Shown piece after piece: positions 42,507 to 51,761 of a stretch of DNA of 64,000 nt (positions are counted from its first letter, which is position 1; every line of letters begins with the position of its first letter). Position numbers and translations under genes: made by a program. The DNA is from Seohaeicola_A nanhaiensis (lineage in GTDB: Bacteria; Pseudomonadota; Alphaproteobacteria; Rhodobacterales; Rhodobacteraceae), in assembly GCF_042654245.1 (NCBI RefSeq), contig NZ_JBHSGI010000002.1, forward strand, positions 186,001 through 250,000. The letters are read 5' to 3'. The notes under the pieces were generated by a model. That model made no database searches, was not told where the DNA came from, and saw nothing but the letters and a program-made list of their open reading frames with translations.

Positions 42507-43426
42507 AGCCCCGCCTCCCGCCGCCAGAGGTCGAACACCTCCGCCGAGGTGAGTTCCGGCACATAGCCGAATACGGTCTTGAGGGCGTCATTGGCCAGAA
42601 CCGGCCGATATTGCAGAAACCGAACCTGCTCGGGCCCATACTGCGACAGCCCCAGCGGATGCGCCACTCCCAGCGCCACCTTAAGGGCCCGGGCCGGCAG
42701 GCGCACAACGCCCTTGCCCAGGGCACGGGCCAGATCCTCCACGCTCATCGCGCCATCGCCCGCCACGTTGAAGATGCCGGCCGGACCGTCAGTTGCGGCT
42801 CGGCGCAGGATGCGCGCCAGATCGCGGGTCCAGATGAAGACGAAAGGGCTGTCGCTGCCCCGGATCGCCAGCAGGCGCGGCTTGCGGAACAATGCGGTGA
42901 TTTGGTTCTCGGTGCCTGCCCCCAGCACGGTGCCAACCCGCAAGACGACCTGCTCAAGTTGCGGTGCACTCAAGCGGGCCTCGGCCAGCATCTCTTCCAC
43001 CTGCCGCTTGTGGTCCGCATAGGCGAATTCCGGATTCCCCCGGCAGGGATCGCTTTCACGCAGCGGTACCGGGTTGTCGGCATGATACCCATAGGCCGCG
43101 CCAGAGCTGGTGACGACCAGCCGCCGCACGCCATTGCGCAGGCAGGCGTCCAGAACGTTGCGCGTGCCGGTCACGTCGACCGCAAAGGCGGCTTCCCGCC
43201 CCATCCCGGGCGGGGGCGTGACGATGGAGGCCAGATGCACCACCACTTCGGGGCGCAGCGCCGCAATCACTCTCGCGGGGTCGCCGCTGGTCACATCCAT
43301 GCGCTCGAACCGAACCCCCTCGGGAATGCCCTCGGCACGCAGATCGGTGGCCATCACCTCCCTGTCCGCCAGTTCGCCCAGCAGCGCCCGGCCCACCATT
43401 CCGGCAGCGCCGCTCACCAGGATCAT
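42503..43426 (-). CDS. NAD-dependent epimerase/dehydratase family protein
   Basis: This is a 307-residue extended SDR. It has the nucleotide-binding GAAGMVGRALLG at about 6-17, VVHLASIVTPP, the active-site Ser/Tyr region TSSGAAYGYHA and the YADHK motif (Tyr and Lys). The C-terminal half carries GIFNVAGDGAMSVEDLA. It overlaps both neighbours by 4 bp. It may act as a 3-beta-hydroxysteroid-type or sugar-type dehydrogenase; the monooxygenase/symporter context favours a non-sugar substrate. Confidence 0.87.
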   Translation of the reverse strand: MILVSGAAGMVGRALLGELADREVMATDLRAEGIPEGVRFERMDVTSGDPARVIAALRPEVVVHLASIVTPPPGMGREAAFAVDVTGTRNVLDACLRNGVRRLVVTSSGAAYGYHADNPVPLRESDPCRGNPEFAYADHKRQVEEMLAEARLSAPQLEQVVLRVGTVLGAGTENQITALFRKPRLLAIRGSDSPFVFIWTRDLARILRRAATDGPAGIFNVAGDGAMSVEDLARALGKGVVRLPARALKVALGVAHPLGLSQYGPEQVRFLQYRPVLANDALKTVFGYVPELTSAEVFDLWRREAGL

Positions 43427-44319
43427 CGGGCCGCCTCGGTGCGTGCCATCACGCTGGCCAGCGCAAGGCCGGAAATGGCGTGCCAGATGCCCCAGAAGGC
43501 CGCCGCCACGGCCATGCCGCCCAGCCCGCCAAAGAAACTGAAGATCAGCACCAGACCAAGGCCCGAGTTCTGGATTCCGGTCTCGATGGTGACCGCGCGT
43601 CGGTCATAGGGGCTGAGCCGGGTCAGGGTCGCCAGAACATAGCCACCGCCCAGCGCCAGCCCGTTGTGAACGATCACCAGCAGCGCGACATAACCGGCGT
43701 ATTCCAGAAAATAGCTCCAGTTCGCGGCGAGCGCGAGAAGGATGAACGCCACGAAGATACCCATCGAAACCCATTGCAGCGGCTTGCGCAGCCGCGCCGT
43801 AAGATCGGGTCGCGCGACGTTCAGCGAAACCCCAAGGATCAGCGGCAGCACCAGCATCAGCCCGACCGTGACCGCCACCTGCACCGGGTCGATATGGGTC
43901 GCCCGCAGGATATCGCGCGTCGGCGCATAAAGGTTGCCCCAGAATGCGATGTTGAACGGCGTCAAAACAATCGCCCCCACCGTCGCGATGGCCGTCATCG
44001 ACACCGAGAGCGCCGCATTGCCCCCCGCCCGATGGGTGATGAAGTTCGAGATATTGCCGCCTGGACAGGCCGCAACAAGGATCAGCCCCAGCGCGATCGA
44101 CGGAATCGGCTGGATGACGGAAATCAGCAGGAAGGTCAGGGCCGGCAACAGGAGAAACTGCGAGGTGAGACCGACGATCAGCGACCGGGGTGCGTTCACA
44201 AGGGCGCGAAAGTCGCGGGGCCTCAGGTCGATGGCAATGGAGAACATCACCACAGCGAGGATGGCGTTCAGCAGGGTCAGCGATCCAGGGCTGAAAGTCA
44301 GCGCGACGTCGTCGATCAT
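43423..44319 (-). CDS. bile acid:sodium symporter family protein
   Basis: This is a 298-residue membrane protein of the BASS family with about nine to ten hydrophobic segments. Family signatures are LVAACPGGNISNFITHRAGGNAALSVS (two halves around residues 82-108) and a C-terminal TIETGIQNSGLGLVLIF. It would import an organic anion with sodium. Position between a monooxygenase and dehydrogenases suggests uptake of the compound they degrade. It overlaps both neighbouring genes by ATGA. Confidence 0.88.
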   Translation of the reverse strand: MIDDVALTFSPGSLTLLNAILAVVMFSIAIDLRPRDFRALVNAPRSLIVGLTSQFLLLPALTFLLISVIQPIPSIALGLILVAACPGGNISNFITHRAGGNAALSVSMTAIATVGAIVLTPFNIAFWGNLYAPTRDILRATHIDPVQVAVTVGLMLVLPLILGVSLNVARPDLTARLRKPLQWVSMGIFVAFILLALAANWSYFLEYAGYVALLVIVHNGLALGGGYVLATLTRLSPYDRRAVTIETGIQNSGLGLVLIFSFFGGLGGMAVAAAFWGIWHAISGLALASVMARTEAAR

Positions 44320-45632
44320 TGCGCGCTTCCCCCCAGGGCCCGGATCCAGCCCTTGACCGCCGTGCGATAGGTCGCCTTGTCCACGTAATAGGCCATACGC
44401 GGCAGATCGATGTAATTCATCCCGCCCGTCGCCCGGGCAAAGCCGCCGGCCTTCTCGTCCTTCAGCAGCTTCGCCGCCGTACTCCCCTGCTTGAGACCCA
44501 GGATGTAGCGCACCACCATCTCGGCCTGTTCATGGCGGCCCTGCCAGCCAAGGCCGCTCGCCTCGATCATCCCCAGGACGAAAAGATCGTCGCGCTGCGG
44601 ATGCATGGCGTTCAGGAACAGATTCGGCGCATCGCCCTGCCAGTTCAACTCCGCCCGGTCGATGAAGGGATAATCCAGCTTGTATCCCGTCGCGGCAAGA
44701 ATCATGTCGTAGTCCGCTTGGCTGCCGTCCTTGAAAAGAACGGTCTGGCCGTCGAACCGGTCGATATCCGGGCGGATCGTCAGATCGCCATGGCCAGCGT
44801 GATACAGCACCAGCGAATTGACTACCGGGTGACTTTCGTAAAGCTGATAATCCGGCTTCGGAAAGCCGTATTTCTGCGGATTTCCGACAAACCAGCCCAG
44901 GATGAGCGCATCGACCCGGCGTTTCAGCCACATCGGCAGCTTGATCGCGCCGCCCAGCGTATCCGCCGGCCGTCCGAACACATATTTCGGCACAAAATAA
45001 TAACCGCGCCGCATCGAGAGATCGCAGGACACCCCGTGATGGATCGCGTCGACCGCGATATCGCAGCCCGAGTTGCCCGCGCCGATGATCAACACACGCT
45101 TTCCGTCAAACTGCGTTGCCGTCTTGTATTGCGCGGCATGAATGAACGCGCCAGTGAACTCTCCCCGGAAGGTGGGAAGGTTTGGCTCGGACAGCGTGCC
45201 ATTGGCGATCATCACGCCCGCAAAAACCGCCTGGTGCTCGCCCTCCGGATCTCGCCATCGCACCTCCCAGCCATCGCCCGTATCGCCCAGCGGCTTGCAG
45301 GACAGCACTTCAGCATTGAACCGATAATGGTTGTAAAGGCCGTAGTGCTGCGCGAAGTCTCGGAAATATCGCGCCATCTCGCGGTGCGAGGGATATTCGG
45401 CCACCTCGTCCCGCATCGGGAAATCGGTGAACTCGGTCATCCGCTTGGACGAGATCAGATGCGCGCTCTCATACATGGTGGAACGTGGCGCCGTGATGTC
45501 CCAAAGCCCGCCAACGTCCGAATGCAGTTCGAACCCCTGAAACGGGACGCCCAGTTCGGCCATCAGCTTGGCTGCAGCCAGCCCCATCGGCCCCGCCCCG
45601 ATCAGAGCGAAGCGGTCGCGCACGTCGGTCAT
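44316..45632 (-). CDS. flavin-containing monooxygenase
   Basis: This is a 438-residue FAD/NADPH enzyme of the FMO/Baeyer-Villiger group. It has the FAD motif GAGPMGLAAAKLMAELG at about 13-29, the family fingerprint FTGAFIHAAQY, the NADPH motif IIGAGNSGCDIA and the late ATGYK motif. It inserts oxygen into a soft nucleophile or ketone. The start follows GGGAGGAG. It is the first gene of the four-gene operon under the TetR-type palindrome. Confidence 0.9.
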   Translation of the reverse strand: MTDVRDRFALIGAGPMGLAAAKLMAELGVPFQGFELHSDVGGLWDITAPRSTMYESAHLISSKRMTEFTDFPMRDEVAEYPSHREMARYFRDFAQHYGLYNHYRFNAEVLSCKPLGDTGDGWEVRWRDPEGEHQAVFAGVMIANGTLSEPNLPTFRGEFTGAFIHAAQYKTATQFDGKRVLIIGAGNSGCDIAVDAIHHGVSCDLSMRRGYYFVPKYVFGRPADTLGGAIKLPMWLKRRVDALILGWFVGNPQKYGFPKPDYQLYESHPVVNSLVLYHAGHGDLTIRPDIDRFDGQTVLFKDGSQADYDMILAATGYKLDYPFIDRAELNWQGDAPNLFLNAMHPQRDDLFVLGMIEASGLGWQGRHEQAEMVVRYILGLKQGSTAAKLLKDEKAGGFARATGGMNYIDLPRMAYYVDKATYRTAVKGWIRALGGSAQ

Positions 45633-45658
45633 CTGCTCCTCCCTCTTCCCGCTATTAG

Positions 45659-45676
45659 ATTGAACAAGCGTTCAAT
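45659..45676. promoter_or_regulatory. TetR-type operator between the monooxygenase operon and tetR
   Basis: ATTGAAC-N4-GTTCAAT is a perfect 7-bp palindrome in the 62-bp divergent gap. Its position, 27 bp before the monooxygenase start and 19 bp before the tetR start, would block both promoters. The form matches other TetR-family operators. Confidence 0.7.
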
Positions 45677-45694
45677 ATAAGGCAAGCTTATTCC

Positions 45695-46363
45695 ATGCAC
45701 ACCGCAGCGACGTCACCGAAATCCCGACAGCGCGCGCCCTCCGAAAGGGCGGTGGCCACCCATGCGAGAATCCTCGATGCCGCGGAATTGGTGTTTTCCG
45801 CCAACGGCTTCGACGGTTCGACCCTGCGCGACATCGCGGCGTTGGCGCAGGTGCGGGTCAGCCTCGTTCATCACCACGGCGGCAGCAAGGAGGCGCTTTT
45901 TGCCGAGACCGTCGCGCGCCGCGCCGGAGAGATCGCGACGGCGCGAATCGCCGAGCTGGCGGCCTCGCGCGCGCACGGCCCGCTGACGGTCGAGGTTGTT
46001 TTCTCGGCCTTCTTCCGCCCCTTCCTTGACCGCGCCGCGTCAGATCCACGCTGGCGCGCCTATGCCCGGCTAGTCGCTCAGGTCTCGGCGGACGACCGGT
46101 GGAAGGCGATCACGGCGGCCCATTTCGATCCCACCGCCCATCTCTTTCTGGACGAACTCGCGGCCCTGGCGCCTGACACCAACCGCGACGCTGTGGCCAC
46201 GGGCTTTGTCTACGCCGTCTCGGCCATGCTGGCGCATCTCACCTCGCAATGGCGGGTTGGCGCGCTCAGCAAGGGCGCTCTAGGCTCGGGGGACGCTACA
46301 GCCCGCCTCGTCACCTTCTGCGCCAGCGGCTTCCGCGCCGCGGCCGGCCTGCCACAGCCCTAG
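45695..46363 (+). CDS. TetR family transcriptional regulator
   Basis: This is a 222-residue repressor. The N-terminal DNA-binding domain (ILDAAELVFSANGFDGSTLRDIAALAQVRVSLVHHHGGSKEALF, here in its two halves at about 25-70) is followed by a helical ligand domain with AYARLVAQVSADDRW. It is divergent from the monooxygenase operon and shares a palindromic operator with it. Its inducer is probably the operon's substrate. Confidence 0.9.
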   Translation: MHTAATSPKSRQRAPSERAVATHARILDAAELVFSANGFDGSTLRDIAALAQVRVSLVHHHGGSKEALFAETVARRAGEIATARIAELAASRAHGPLTVEVVFSAFFRPFLDRAASDPRWRAYARLVAQVSADDRWKAITAAHFDPTAHLFLDELAALAPDTNRDAVATGFVYAVSAMLAHLTSQWRVGALSKGALGSGDATARLVTFCASGFRAAAGLPQP

Positions 46364-46429
46364 GTTTCTCTGCGAAACGGCCAGCCTGAAGCGCTTGATT
46401 GTGGGGGGATTCGCCACTGAAAGGCGAGG

Positions 46430-46504
<75 letters not shown>

Positions 46505-46600
46505 GCGCCTCGGTGGCGGCGTGGCGGGTGATTAGACGCATTCCGACCACGGTGCAAGGGTTATCTGGACGCTTTTTTCCACCTGCTATAAACAGGGCCC

Positions 46601-46762
46601 ATGGCAGACAAGGCGGCCCCCGGAAAGGGGGCGAAACAGAAACCCGACCGTGACGAACGGCTCAAGGCCGCGCTGAAGGCAAACCTCGCGCGGCGCAAGG
46701 CCCAGGCACGGGCGCGCGGACAAGGCGGGACAACCGCAGGCAGGAAAGAGGAGCAGGACTGA
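46601..46762 (+). CDS. small basic protein upstream of murA
   Basis: A 53-codon frame begins ATG GCA GAC and encodes MADKAAPGKGAKQK followed by a basic helix rich in Lys, Arg and Ala (DERLKAALKANLARRKAQAR). Its stop overlaps the murA start (TGATG). A TATAAA box is at 46587-46592. Small basic proteins at this position are common in Rhodobacterales, which supports a real gene. The function is unknown; the charge suggests RNA or DNA binding. Confidence 0.65.
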   Translation: MADKAAPGKGAKQKPDRDERLKAALKANLARRKAQARARGQGGTTAGRKEEQD

Positions 46763-48027
46763 TGGATTCGATCGTCGTGACGGGCAATGGTCCGCTGTCG
46801 GGGCAAATTCCGATCGCAGGCGCCAAGAACGCCTGCCTGACACTGATGCCGGCGACCCTGCTGAGCGATGAACCGCTCACGCTTACCAACGCCCCGCGGC
46901 TCAGCGATATTGCGACCATGACCACGCTGCTGCAGTCCCTCGGGGCCGAGGTCTCGGCGCTGCAGGATGGCAAGGTCCTGGCGCTGTCGAGCCATGACCT
47001 GACCAGCCACACCGCCGAATACGACATCGTCCGGAAGATGCGCGCCTCGATTCTCGTGCTGGGGCCGCTGCTGGCGCGCGATGGGCAAGCTGTGGTCTCG
47101 TTGCCTGGCGGCTGCGCGATCGGCGCTCGGCCCGTGGACCTGCACCTGCGCGCGCTCGAGGCGCTGGGTGCCGAACTTGATCTGCGCGATGGGTATGTCC
47201 ATGCCAAGGCGCCGGGCGGGCTGAAGGGTGGCGTCATCGAGTTTCCCTTCGTCTCGGTCGGAGCGACCGAAAACGCGCTGATGGCCGCGACGCTGGCCAA
47301 GGGCACCACGGTCATCAAGCGCGCCGCGCGCGAGCCCGAGATCGTCGACCTGGCGCAATGCCTGCGCAAGATGGGCGCGCAGATCGAAGGCGAAGGCACC
47401 GAAACGATCACGGTCCAGGGCGTCGACCGGCTGCATGGCGCGACCCACCCGGTTGTCACCGACCGGATCGAGCTGGGCACCTACATGCTCGCGCCGGCGA
47501 TCTGCGGCGGCGAAATCGAATTGCTGGGGGGCCGGCGCGATCTGCTGGCCGCCTTCTGCGACAAGCTGGACGAGGCCGGCGTCGAGGTGAGCGAGACCGC
47601 CAAGGGCCTGACCGTCCGCCGCCGCTCGGATCACATCAAGGCGGTGAACGTGACAACCGAGCCCTACCCCGGCTTTCCGACCGACCTGCAAGCCCAGATG
47701 ATGGCGCTGCTGACCACGGCCGAAGGGGTAAGCGTTCTGGAAGAGAAGATCTTCGAGAATCGCTTCATGCATGCGCCCGAACTGATGCGGATGGGCGCCC
47801 GGATCGACGTGCATGGCGGCACCGCCACCGTGACCGGGGTCGGCAAGCTGCGCGGCGCCCCCGTCATGGCAACCGACCTGCGGGCCAGCGTCTCGCTGAT
47901 CCTGGCCGGGCTGGCGGCCGAGGGGTCTACCCGTGTCGCGCGCGTCTATCATCTCGACCGCGGCTACGAACATGTGGTGCGCAAGCTGAGCGGCGTCGGG
48001 GCTCGGATCGAACGGGTGCACGCTTGA
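46762..48027 (+). CDS. murA: UDP-N-acetylglucosamine 1-carboxyvinyltransferase
   Basis: MurA catalyses the first committed step of peptidoglycan synthesis, moving enolpyruvate from PEP to UDP-GlcNAc in the cytoplasm. The 421-residue protein has the N-terminal IPIAGAKNACLTLMPATLL with the conserved Lys and Asn. The loop holding the catalytic Cys reads PGGCAIGARPVDLH at about 113-126. The C-terminus has DLRASVSLILAGLAAEG and HLDRGYE. It overlaps the next gene by TTGA. Confidence 0.96.
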   Translation: MDSIVVTGNGPLSGQIPIAGAKNACLTLMPATLLSDEPLTLTNAPRLSDIATMTTLLQSLGAEVSALQDGKVLALSSHDLTSHTAEYDIVRKMRASILVLGPLLARDGQAVVSLPGGCAIGARPVDLHLRALEALGAELDLRDGYVHAKAPGGLKGGVIEFPFVSVGATENALMAATLAKGTTVIKRAAREPEIVDLAQCLRKMGAQIEGEGTETITVQGVDRLHGATHPVVTDRIELGTYMLAPAICGGEIELLGGRRDLLAAFCDKLDEAGVEVSETAKGLTVRRRSDHIKAVNVTTEPYPGFPTDLQAQMMALLTTAEGVSVLEEKIFENRFMHAPELMRMGARIDVHGGTATVTGVGKLRGAPVMATDLRASVSLILAGLAAEGSTRVARVYHLDRGYEHVVRKLSGVGARIERVHA

Positions 48028-48494
48028 CCCGGGATGCGACCTTTGAGGAAGGCTCCGAGCGGCCGCTGAATCTTGGAGCGCTGGAACCCGACGATCTGGC
48101 CGTGATTTCGGCCCTGGTGCAGGACGCGGTGTTTCCGGCGGACGAAATGTCGTGGCGACCCGGCGCGCGACGCTTTGCGCTCCTGCTGAACCGGTTTCGG
48201 TGGGAAGATCGCGGGCGAGAACGCCATGGCCCCGAGCGGGTGCGCTCGCTGCTGGTGATCGACAATGTGCTGCGGGTGGCCAGTCAGGGCGTTCGGCGGG
48301 GCGAGAAGGACGTGGTCCTGTCGCTGCTGGAGGTCAGTTTCGAGGCCGGGGAGGACGGAGCCGGGCACGTGCTGCTGACCCTGGCCGGGGACGGGGCGAT
48401 CCGACTGGAGGTCGAGGCGCTGGAGGTCACGCTCAAGGACGTGACCCGGCCCTACAAGGCCCCTTCCGGCAAGGTTCCCGACCACCGAGACTGA
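48024..48494 (+). CDS. DUF2948 family protein
   Basis: This is a 156-residue protein of an alphaproteobacterial family without known function, found next to murA and hisD. Typical segments are DDLAVISALVQDAVFPADEM, RFALLLNRFRWED and IRLEVEALEVTLKDVTRPYKAPSGK VPDHRD at the end. The TTG at 48024 overlaps the murA stop. The usual order puts hisD next, but here 3.4 kb separates them. Confidence 0.85.
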   Translation: MTRDATFEEGSERPLNLGALEPDDLAVISALVQDAVFPADEMSWRPGARRFALLLNRFRWEDRGRERHGPERVRSLLVIDNVLRVASQGVRRGEKDVVLSLLEVSFEAGEDGAGHVLLTLAGDGAIRLEVEALEVTLKDVTRPYKAPSGKVPDHRD

Positions 48495-48508
48495 CCCCAC
48501 TTTCAGGC

Positions 48509-48532
48509 GTCCCAGCTAGGACGGGGGGTCAA
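48509..48532 (+). repeat. 24-nt repeat element, copy 2 (inverse of copy at 33195)
   Basis: This is the exact reverse complement of 33195-33218, with weaker similarity continuing to about 48552. It starts 14 bp after the DUF2948 stop. Its core GCTAGGACGGGG (48515-48526) recurs in the same orientation at 51914-51925, just before hisD. The rest of the 231-bp gap 48495-48725 is AT-rich near 48533-48590 and shows no gene. Confidence 0.7.
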
Positions 48533-48725
48533 GTATATGATTTTCCGAAGAAAAAACAGAGTCGCATTTCAGGACATAGTTTTGGACCCGAGTCCGGCGT
48601 GTGGGTAACGGGGTGAGGCCCGCCCGACGGATGCACCTTTCGAGGCACACCGAGCCGGAGGCACGGGACTTTGGAACTGGCAGTGGTCTTGTCCCCGACT
48701 TGCGCCAAATGGCGGAGCCCTGACG

Positions 48726-49259
48726 ATGACTGTCCACTTGAACGACCACCCGACGGCACTCTCGGTCCGCGCGCTCGGGCCTGACGATGTCGACATCTGG
48801 CGGGCGCTGCGCGCCGAGGGGCTGCGCCTGTTTCCGGGCGCCTTCCTGATCACGCTGGAAGAAGCCGAGGCCGCGGATCCCGAGGGCGATACCGCCGGCA
48901 TGTCGCAGGGTGGGCGGTTCGGAGTGTTCGCCGACGGCCGCGCTGTCGGCATCGGGGCGATCCGATGCATGCCGCTGTCGCGCATCCGGCACCGGGCCGA
49001 GCTTGGGCCCTTCTATGTCGCTCCGGCCGCACAGGGCACGGGGGCGGCCCAGGCGCTTCTGACCGCTCTTCTCGACCACGCCCGCACACTGGGAGCGCTC
49101 CAGGCCGAACTCTACGTGGCGGGCGACAACCCGCGCGCCATCGCCTTCTACGAACGCCACGGCTTCGACCGCTGCGGCACCATCCCGCGTGCGGTCCTCA
49201 TGCCCGACGGGCCGGTGGACGATCTCTTCTACGTGCGGCGACTCGACCTGCCGGCCTGA
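48726..49259 (+). CDS. GNAT family N-acetyltransferase
   Basis: This is a 177-residue acetyl-CoA-dependent acetyltransferase. The acetyl-CoA loop is AQGTGAAQALLTALLDHA, preceded by LGPFYVAPA (motif A strand); the ending YVAGDNPRAIAFYERHGF is motif B. Substrate unknown. It stands alone between DUF2948 and the convergent UspA gene. With SulP and UspA it forms an insertion in the otherwise conserved housekeeping block. Confidence 0.87.
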   Translation: MTVHLNDHPTALSVRALGPDDVDIWRALRAEGLRLFPGAFLITLEEAEAADPEGDTAGMSQGGRFGVFADGRAVGIGAIRCMPLSRIRHRAELGPFYVAPAAQGTGAAQALLTALLDHARTLGALQAELYVAGDNPRAIAFYERHGFDRCGTIPRAVLMPDGPVDDLFYVRRLDLPA

Positions 49260-49293
49260 GCGACGGGTCAGCCACAGCCGAAAAGGCGCCCGC

Positions 49294-50145
49294 TCAGCGC
49301 ACCAGCAGGATCGGCACCGTGCAGGTGCGGATCATCTCGAGGCTGGTCGAGCCGACAAAAAGCGCGCGCAGGCGCGAGTGCCCCGAGGCGCCCATGACAA
49401 GGTGGTCGAAATGTTCCGAGGTCACCAGCCTGCCCAGCGCCTCTTCCGGCTGGCCGGGCACGATGCGGCCCTCGGCGTGCAACCCGGCGGCCATCAGCAT
49501 TGCCTTTGCGTTGTCCAGCCCCTTGCGCGTGGCTTCGGTGTCGGAGCCAACGGTGACGACCGAGATGTCGAGCCCGGCGTACAGGGGCGAGCGGGTCACA
49601 TGGTCGACTGCCCTCATCGCGCTGGCGCTGCCGTCATAGGCGACCAGCACCCGGCGGATCGGGCGGAAAGCGCGCGAGGCGATGAACAGCGGCCGGGTGG
49701 CCGCGCGCACGACACGCTCGAGGTTCGAGCCGAGATGCCCCCTGGCGAAATCGGCGGCCTCGCCGCGCTTTCCGATCAGGATCATCTGGACTTCGCCATC
49801 CTTGCCGGCCAGCGCCTCGATCAGGTCGCCATGACGCAGCTGCGCGGTCGCGGTGACGCCGGCCTGCTCCAGCAGCGCCTGGGCACCTTCCAGAATGGCC
49901 CTGCCCCGCTGAATCGCGAGTTTCGAGCGTTGCTCGTCCAGAGCGGCAAGCTGTTCAAGCAGGGCGCTGCGCGCGCCGAGTGCAATGGCGCCCGACAGGT
50001 CGGACCCCGCACCGCCTTCCCGACGGCCCAGAACATGCAGCAGCTCGACCGGGCAGCCAAGGCGCCCGGCGATCCAGGCGGCATGGTCGCAGACGCTGCG
50101 GGCATAGGTGGAGCCGTCCACCAGGGCTATGATCTTGTCGGTCAC
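49294..50145 (-). CDS. tandem-domain universal stress protein
   Basis: This is a 283-residue cytoplasmic protein with two UspA folds. The second holds the nucleotide-binding pattern VMGASGHSRLRALFVGSTS near the C-terminus (G-2X-G-9X-G-S/T type). The first half begins IALVDGSTYARSVCDHAAWI. The start is GTG at 50145 with GGGAGG 8 nt upstream. It follows the SulP gene by 13 bp. SulP-UspA pairs are common and may link bicarbonate or sulfate transport to energy state. Confidence 0.9.
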   Translation of the reverse strand: MTDKIIALVDGSTYARSVCDHAAWIAGRLGCPVELLHVLGRREGGAGSDLSGAIALGARSALLEQLAALDEQRSKLAIQRGRAILEGAQALLEQAGVTATAQLRHGDLIEALAGKDGEVQMILIGKRGEAADFARGHLGSNLERVVRAATRPLFIASRAFRPIRRVLVAYDGSASAMRAVDHVTRSPLYAGLDISVVTVGSDTEATRKGLDNAKAMLMAAGLHAEGRIVPGQPEEALGRLVTSEHFDHLVMGASGHSRLRALFVGSTSLEMIRTCTVPILLVR

Positions 50146-50158
50146 GGTCGTGCCTCCC

Positions 50159-51640
50159 TCAATGCGCCATCAGCTTGTCCATCGCACCCGGCTTGTCATG
50201 CATGGCAAGCTTGTCAACGATGGTTTCAGAGGCTGCGTTCATGCCGACGATCTCGACATCGCAGCCGTCGCGACGGAACTTGAGCACGGCCATGTCCAGC
50301 GCGGCAACCGAGGAAATGTCCCAGATATGCGCCTCGCTGACGTCGATGACCACACGCTCGGCCGCTTCGCGGAAGTCGAAGGCGGCCATGAAATCCTCCG
50401 CCGAGGCAAAGAACAGCTGGCCTTCGACGCGGTAGGTGCGCACCCGTCCGTCGCCGGACAGGGTCGAGGTGACGCGGAACAGCTGGGCAATCTTGCCGGC
50501 GAAGAACAGCCCCGACAGCAGGACGCCGGTCAGCACGCCGAGGGCGAGATTGTGGGTATAGACGACGACCGCCACGGTGGCGAGCATCACGACGGAGGAC
50601 GAGCGCGGGTGCGTCCGCAACTGCCGGATCGACGACCAGGAGAAGGTGCCGATCGAGACCATGATCATGATCGCGACCAGCGCTGCCATCGGGATGCGGC
50701 CGACCAGATCGCCCAGTGCGACAACGAGGAACAGCAGAACCGTGCCGGCCACGAAACAGGACAGCCGGCCGCGGCCACCGGACTTGATGTTGATGATCGA
50801 CTGGCCGATCATCGCACAGCCCGCCATGCCCCCGATGAAACCTGTGGCCGTATTGGCCAGGCCCTGCCCGATGCATTCCTGATTGCGGTCCGATGTCGTG
50901 TCGGTGAGGTCATCGACGATATTCGCGGTCATCAGGCTTTCAAGCAGGCCCACCACGGCGACGGCGGCAGCATATGGGAAGATGATCGTCAGGGTCTCGA
51001 AGGTCAGCGGGATGTCGGGGATCAGAAACACCGGCAGGGTGTCGGGCAGCTCGCCCATGTCGCCCACGGTGCGCACATCCCAGCCGAAGATCAGCGACAG
51101 CGTGGTCAGAACGACGATGGTGACCAATGGCGAGGGGATCGCGCGGGTGATCAGCGGGAAAAGGTAGATGATGGCAAGGCCGAAGGCGACCAGCGGATAG
51201 GTCAAGAGGGGAACGCCGATCAGCTCGGGCAGCTGTGCCATGAAGATCAGGATGGCCAGCGCGTTGACAAACCCCGTCATGACCGAGCGCGAAACGAACC
51301 GCATGAGCTGGCCAAGTTTTGCGAAACCGGCAGCGATCTGGAGCAGGCCGGCGAGAACGGTGGTGGCCAGCAGGTATTGCAGGCCGTGGTCGGCGACCAG
51401 AGTGACCATCAGCACGGCGGTCGCTGCGGTCGCGGCCGAGATCATGCCGGGCCGTCCGCCGGCGATCGAGGTGACGACAGCGATGGAGAAGGAGGCGTAA
51501 AGCCCGATCTTGGGGTCGACGCCCGCGATGATCGAGAAGGCGATGGCCTCGGGGATGAGGGCGAGCGCGACGACGAGGCCCGAAAGCAGATCGCCGCGCA
51601 CATTACCGAGCCACTGGCGCCGGTAGATGTCGAGGTTCAT
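50159..51640 (-). CDS. SulP family anion permease with STAS domain
   Basis: This is a 493-residue inner-membrane transporter. A transmembrane core (about residues 20-380) includes SGLVVALALIPEAIAFSIIA and GLYASFSIAVVTSIAGGRPG. A shortened cytoplasmic STAS-like domain follows (RVEGQLFFASAEDFMAAFD, then DVSEAHIWDISSVAALD). Family members carry sulfate, bicarbonate or dicarboxylates. I chose the ATG at 51640 (MNLDIYRRQWLG); its ribosome-binding site is weak. It is transcribed with uspA. Confidence 0.9.
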   Translation of the reverse strand: MNLDIYRRQWLGNVRGDLLSGLVVALALIPEAIAFSIIAGVDPKIGLYASFSIAVVTSIAGGRPGMISAATAATAVLMVTLVADHGLQYLLATTVLAGLLQIAAGFAKLGQLMRFVSRSVMTGFVNALAILIFMAQLPELIGVPLLTYPLVAFGLAIIYLFPLITRAIPSPLVTIVVLTTLSLIFGWDVRTVGDMGELPDTLPVFLIPDIPLTFETLTIIFPYAAAVAVVGLLESLMTANIVDDLTDTTSDRNQECIGQGLANTATGFIGGMAGCAMIGQSIINIKSGGRGRLSCFVAGTVLLFLVVALGDLVGRIPMAALVAIMIMVSIGTFSWSSIRQLRTHPRSSSVVMLATVAVVVYTHNLALGVLTGVLLSGLFFAGKIAQLFRVTSTLSGDGRVRTYRVEGQLFFASAEDFMAAFDFREAAERVVIDVSEAHIWDISSVAALDMAVLKFRRDGCDVEIVGMNAASETIVDKLAMHDKPGAMDKLMAH

Positions 51641-51740
51641 GGTTGGAATGTCCCGTTCCTGTCCGGTCCGGCGGCGTGGGCGCGCCGGTATGGTCCAAGG
51701 GTCTTGCGGTTGGCCCGGCGGATCGGCGGCCGGGAGAGCC

Positions 51741-51761
51741 ACCCGGGAATTTCACCCGGGT
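51741..51761. promoter_or_regulatory. inverted repeat in the sulP-hisD divergent gap
   Basis: ACCCGGG-N7-CCCGGGT has perfect 7-bp arms, 101 bp upstream of sulP. The 306-bp gap 51641-51946 also has the hairpin GCCCCG-N6-CGGGGC (51909-51926), 21 bp before hisD. No gene is seen in the gap. Confidence 0.35.
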
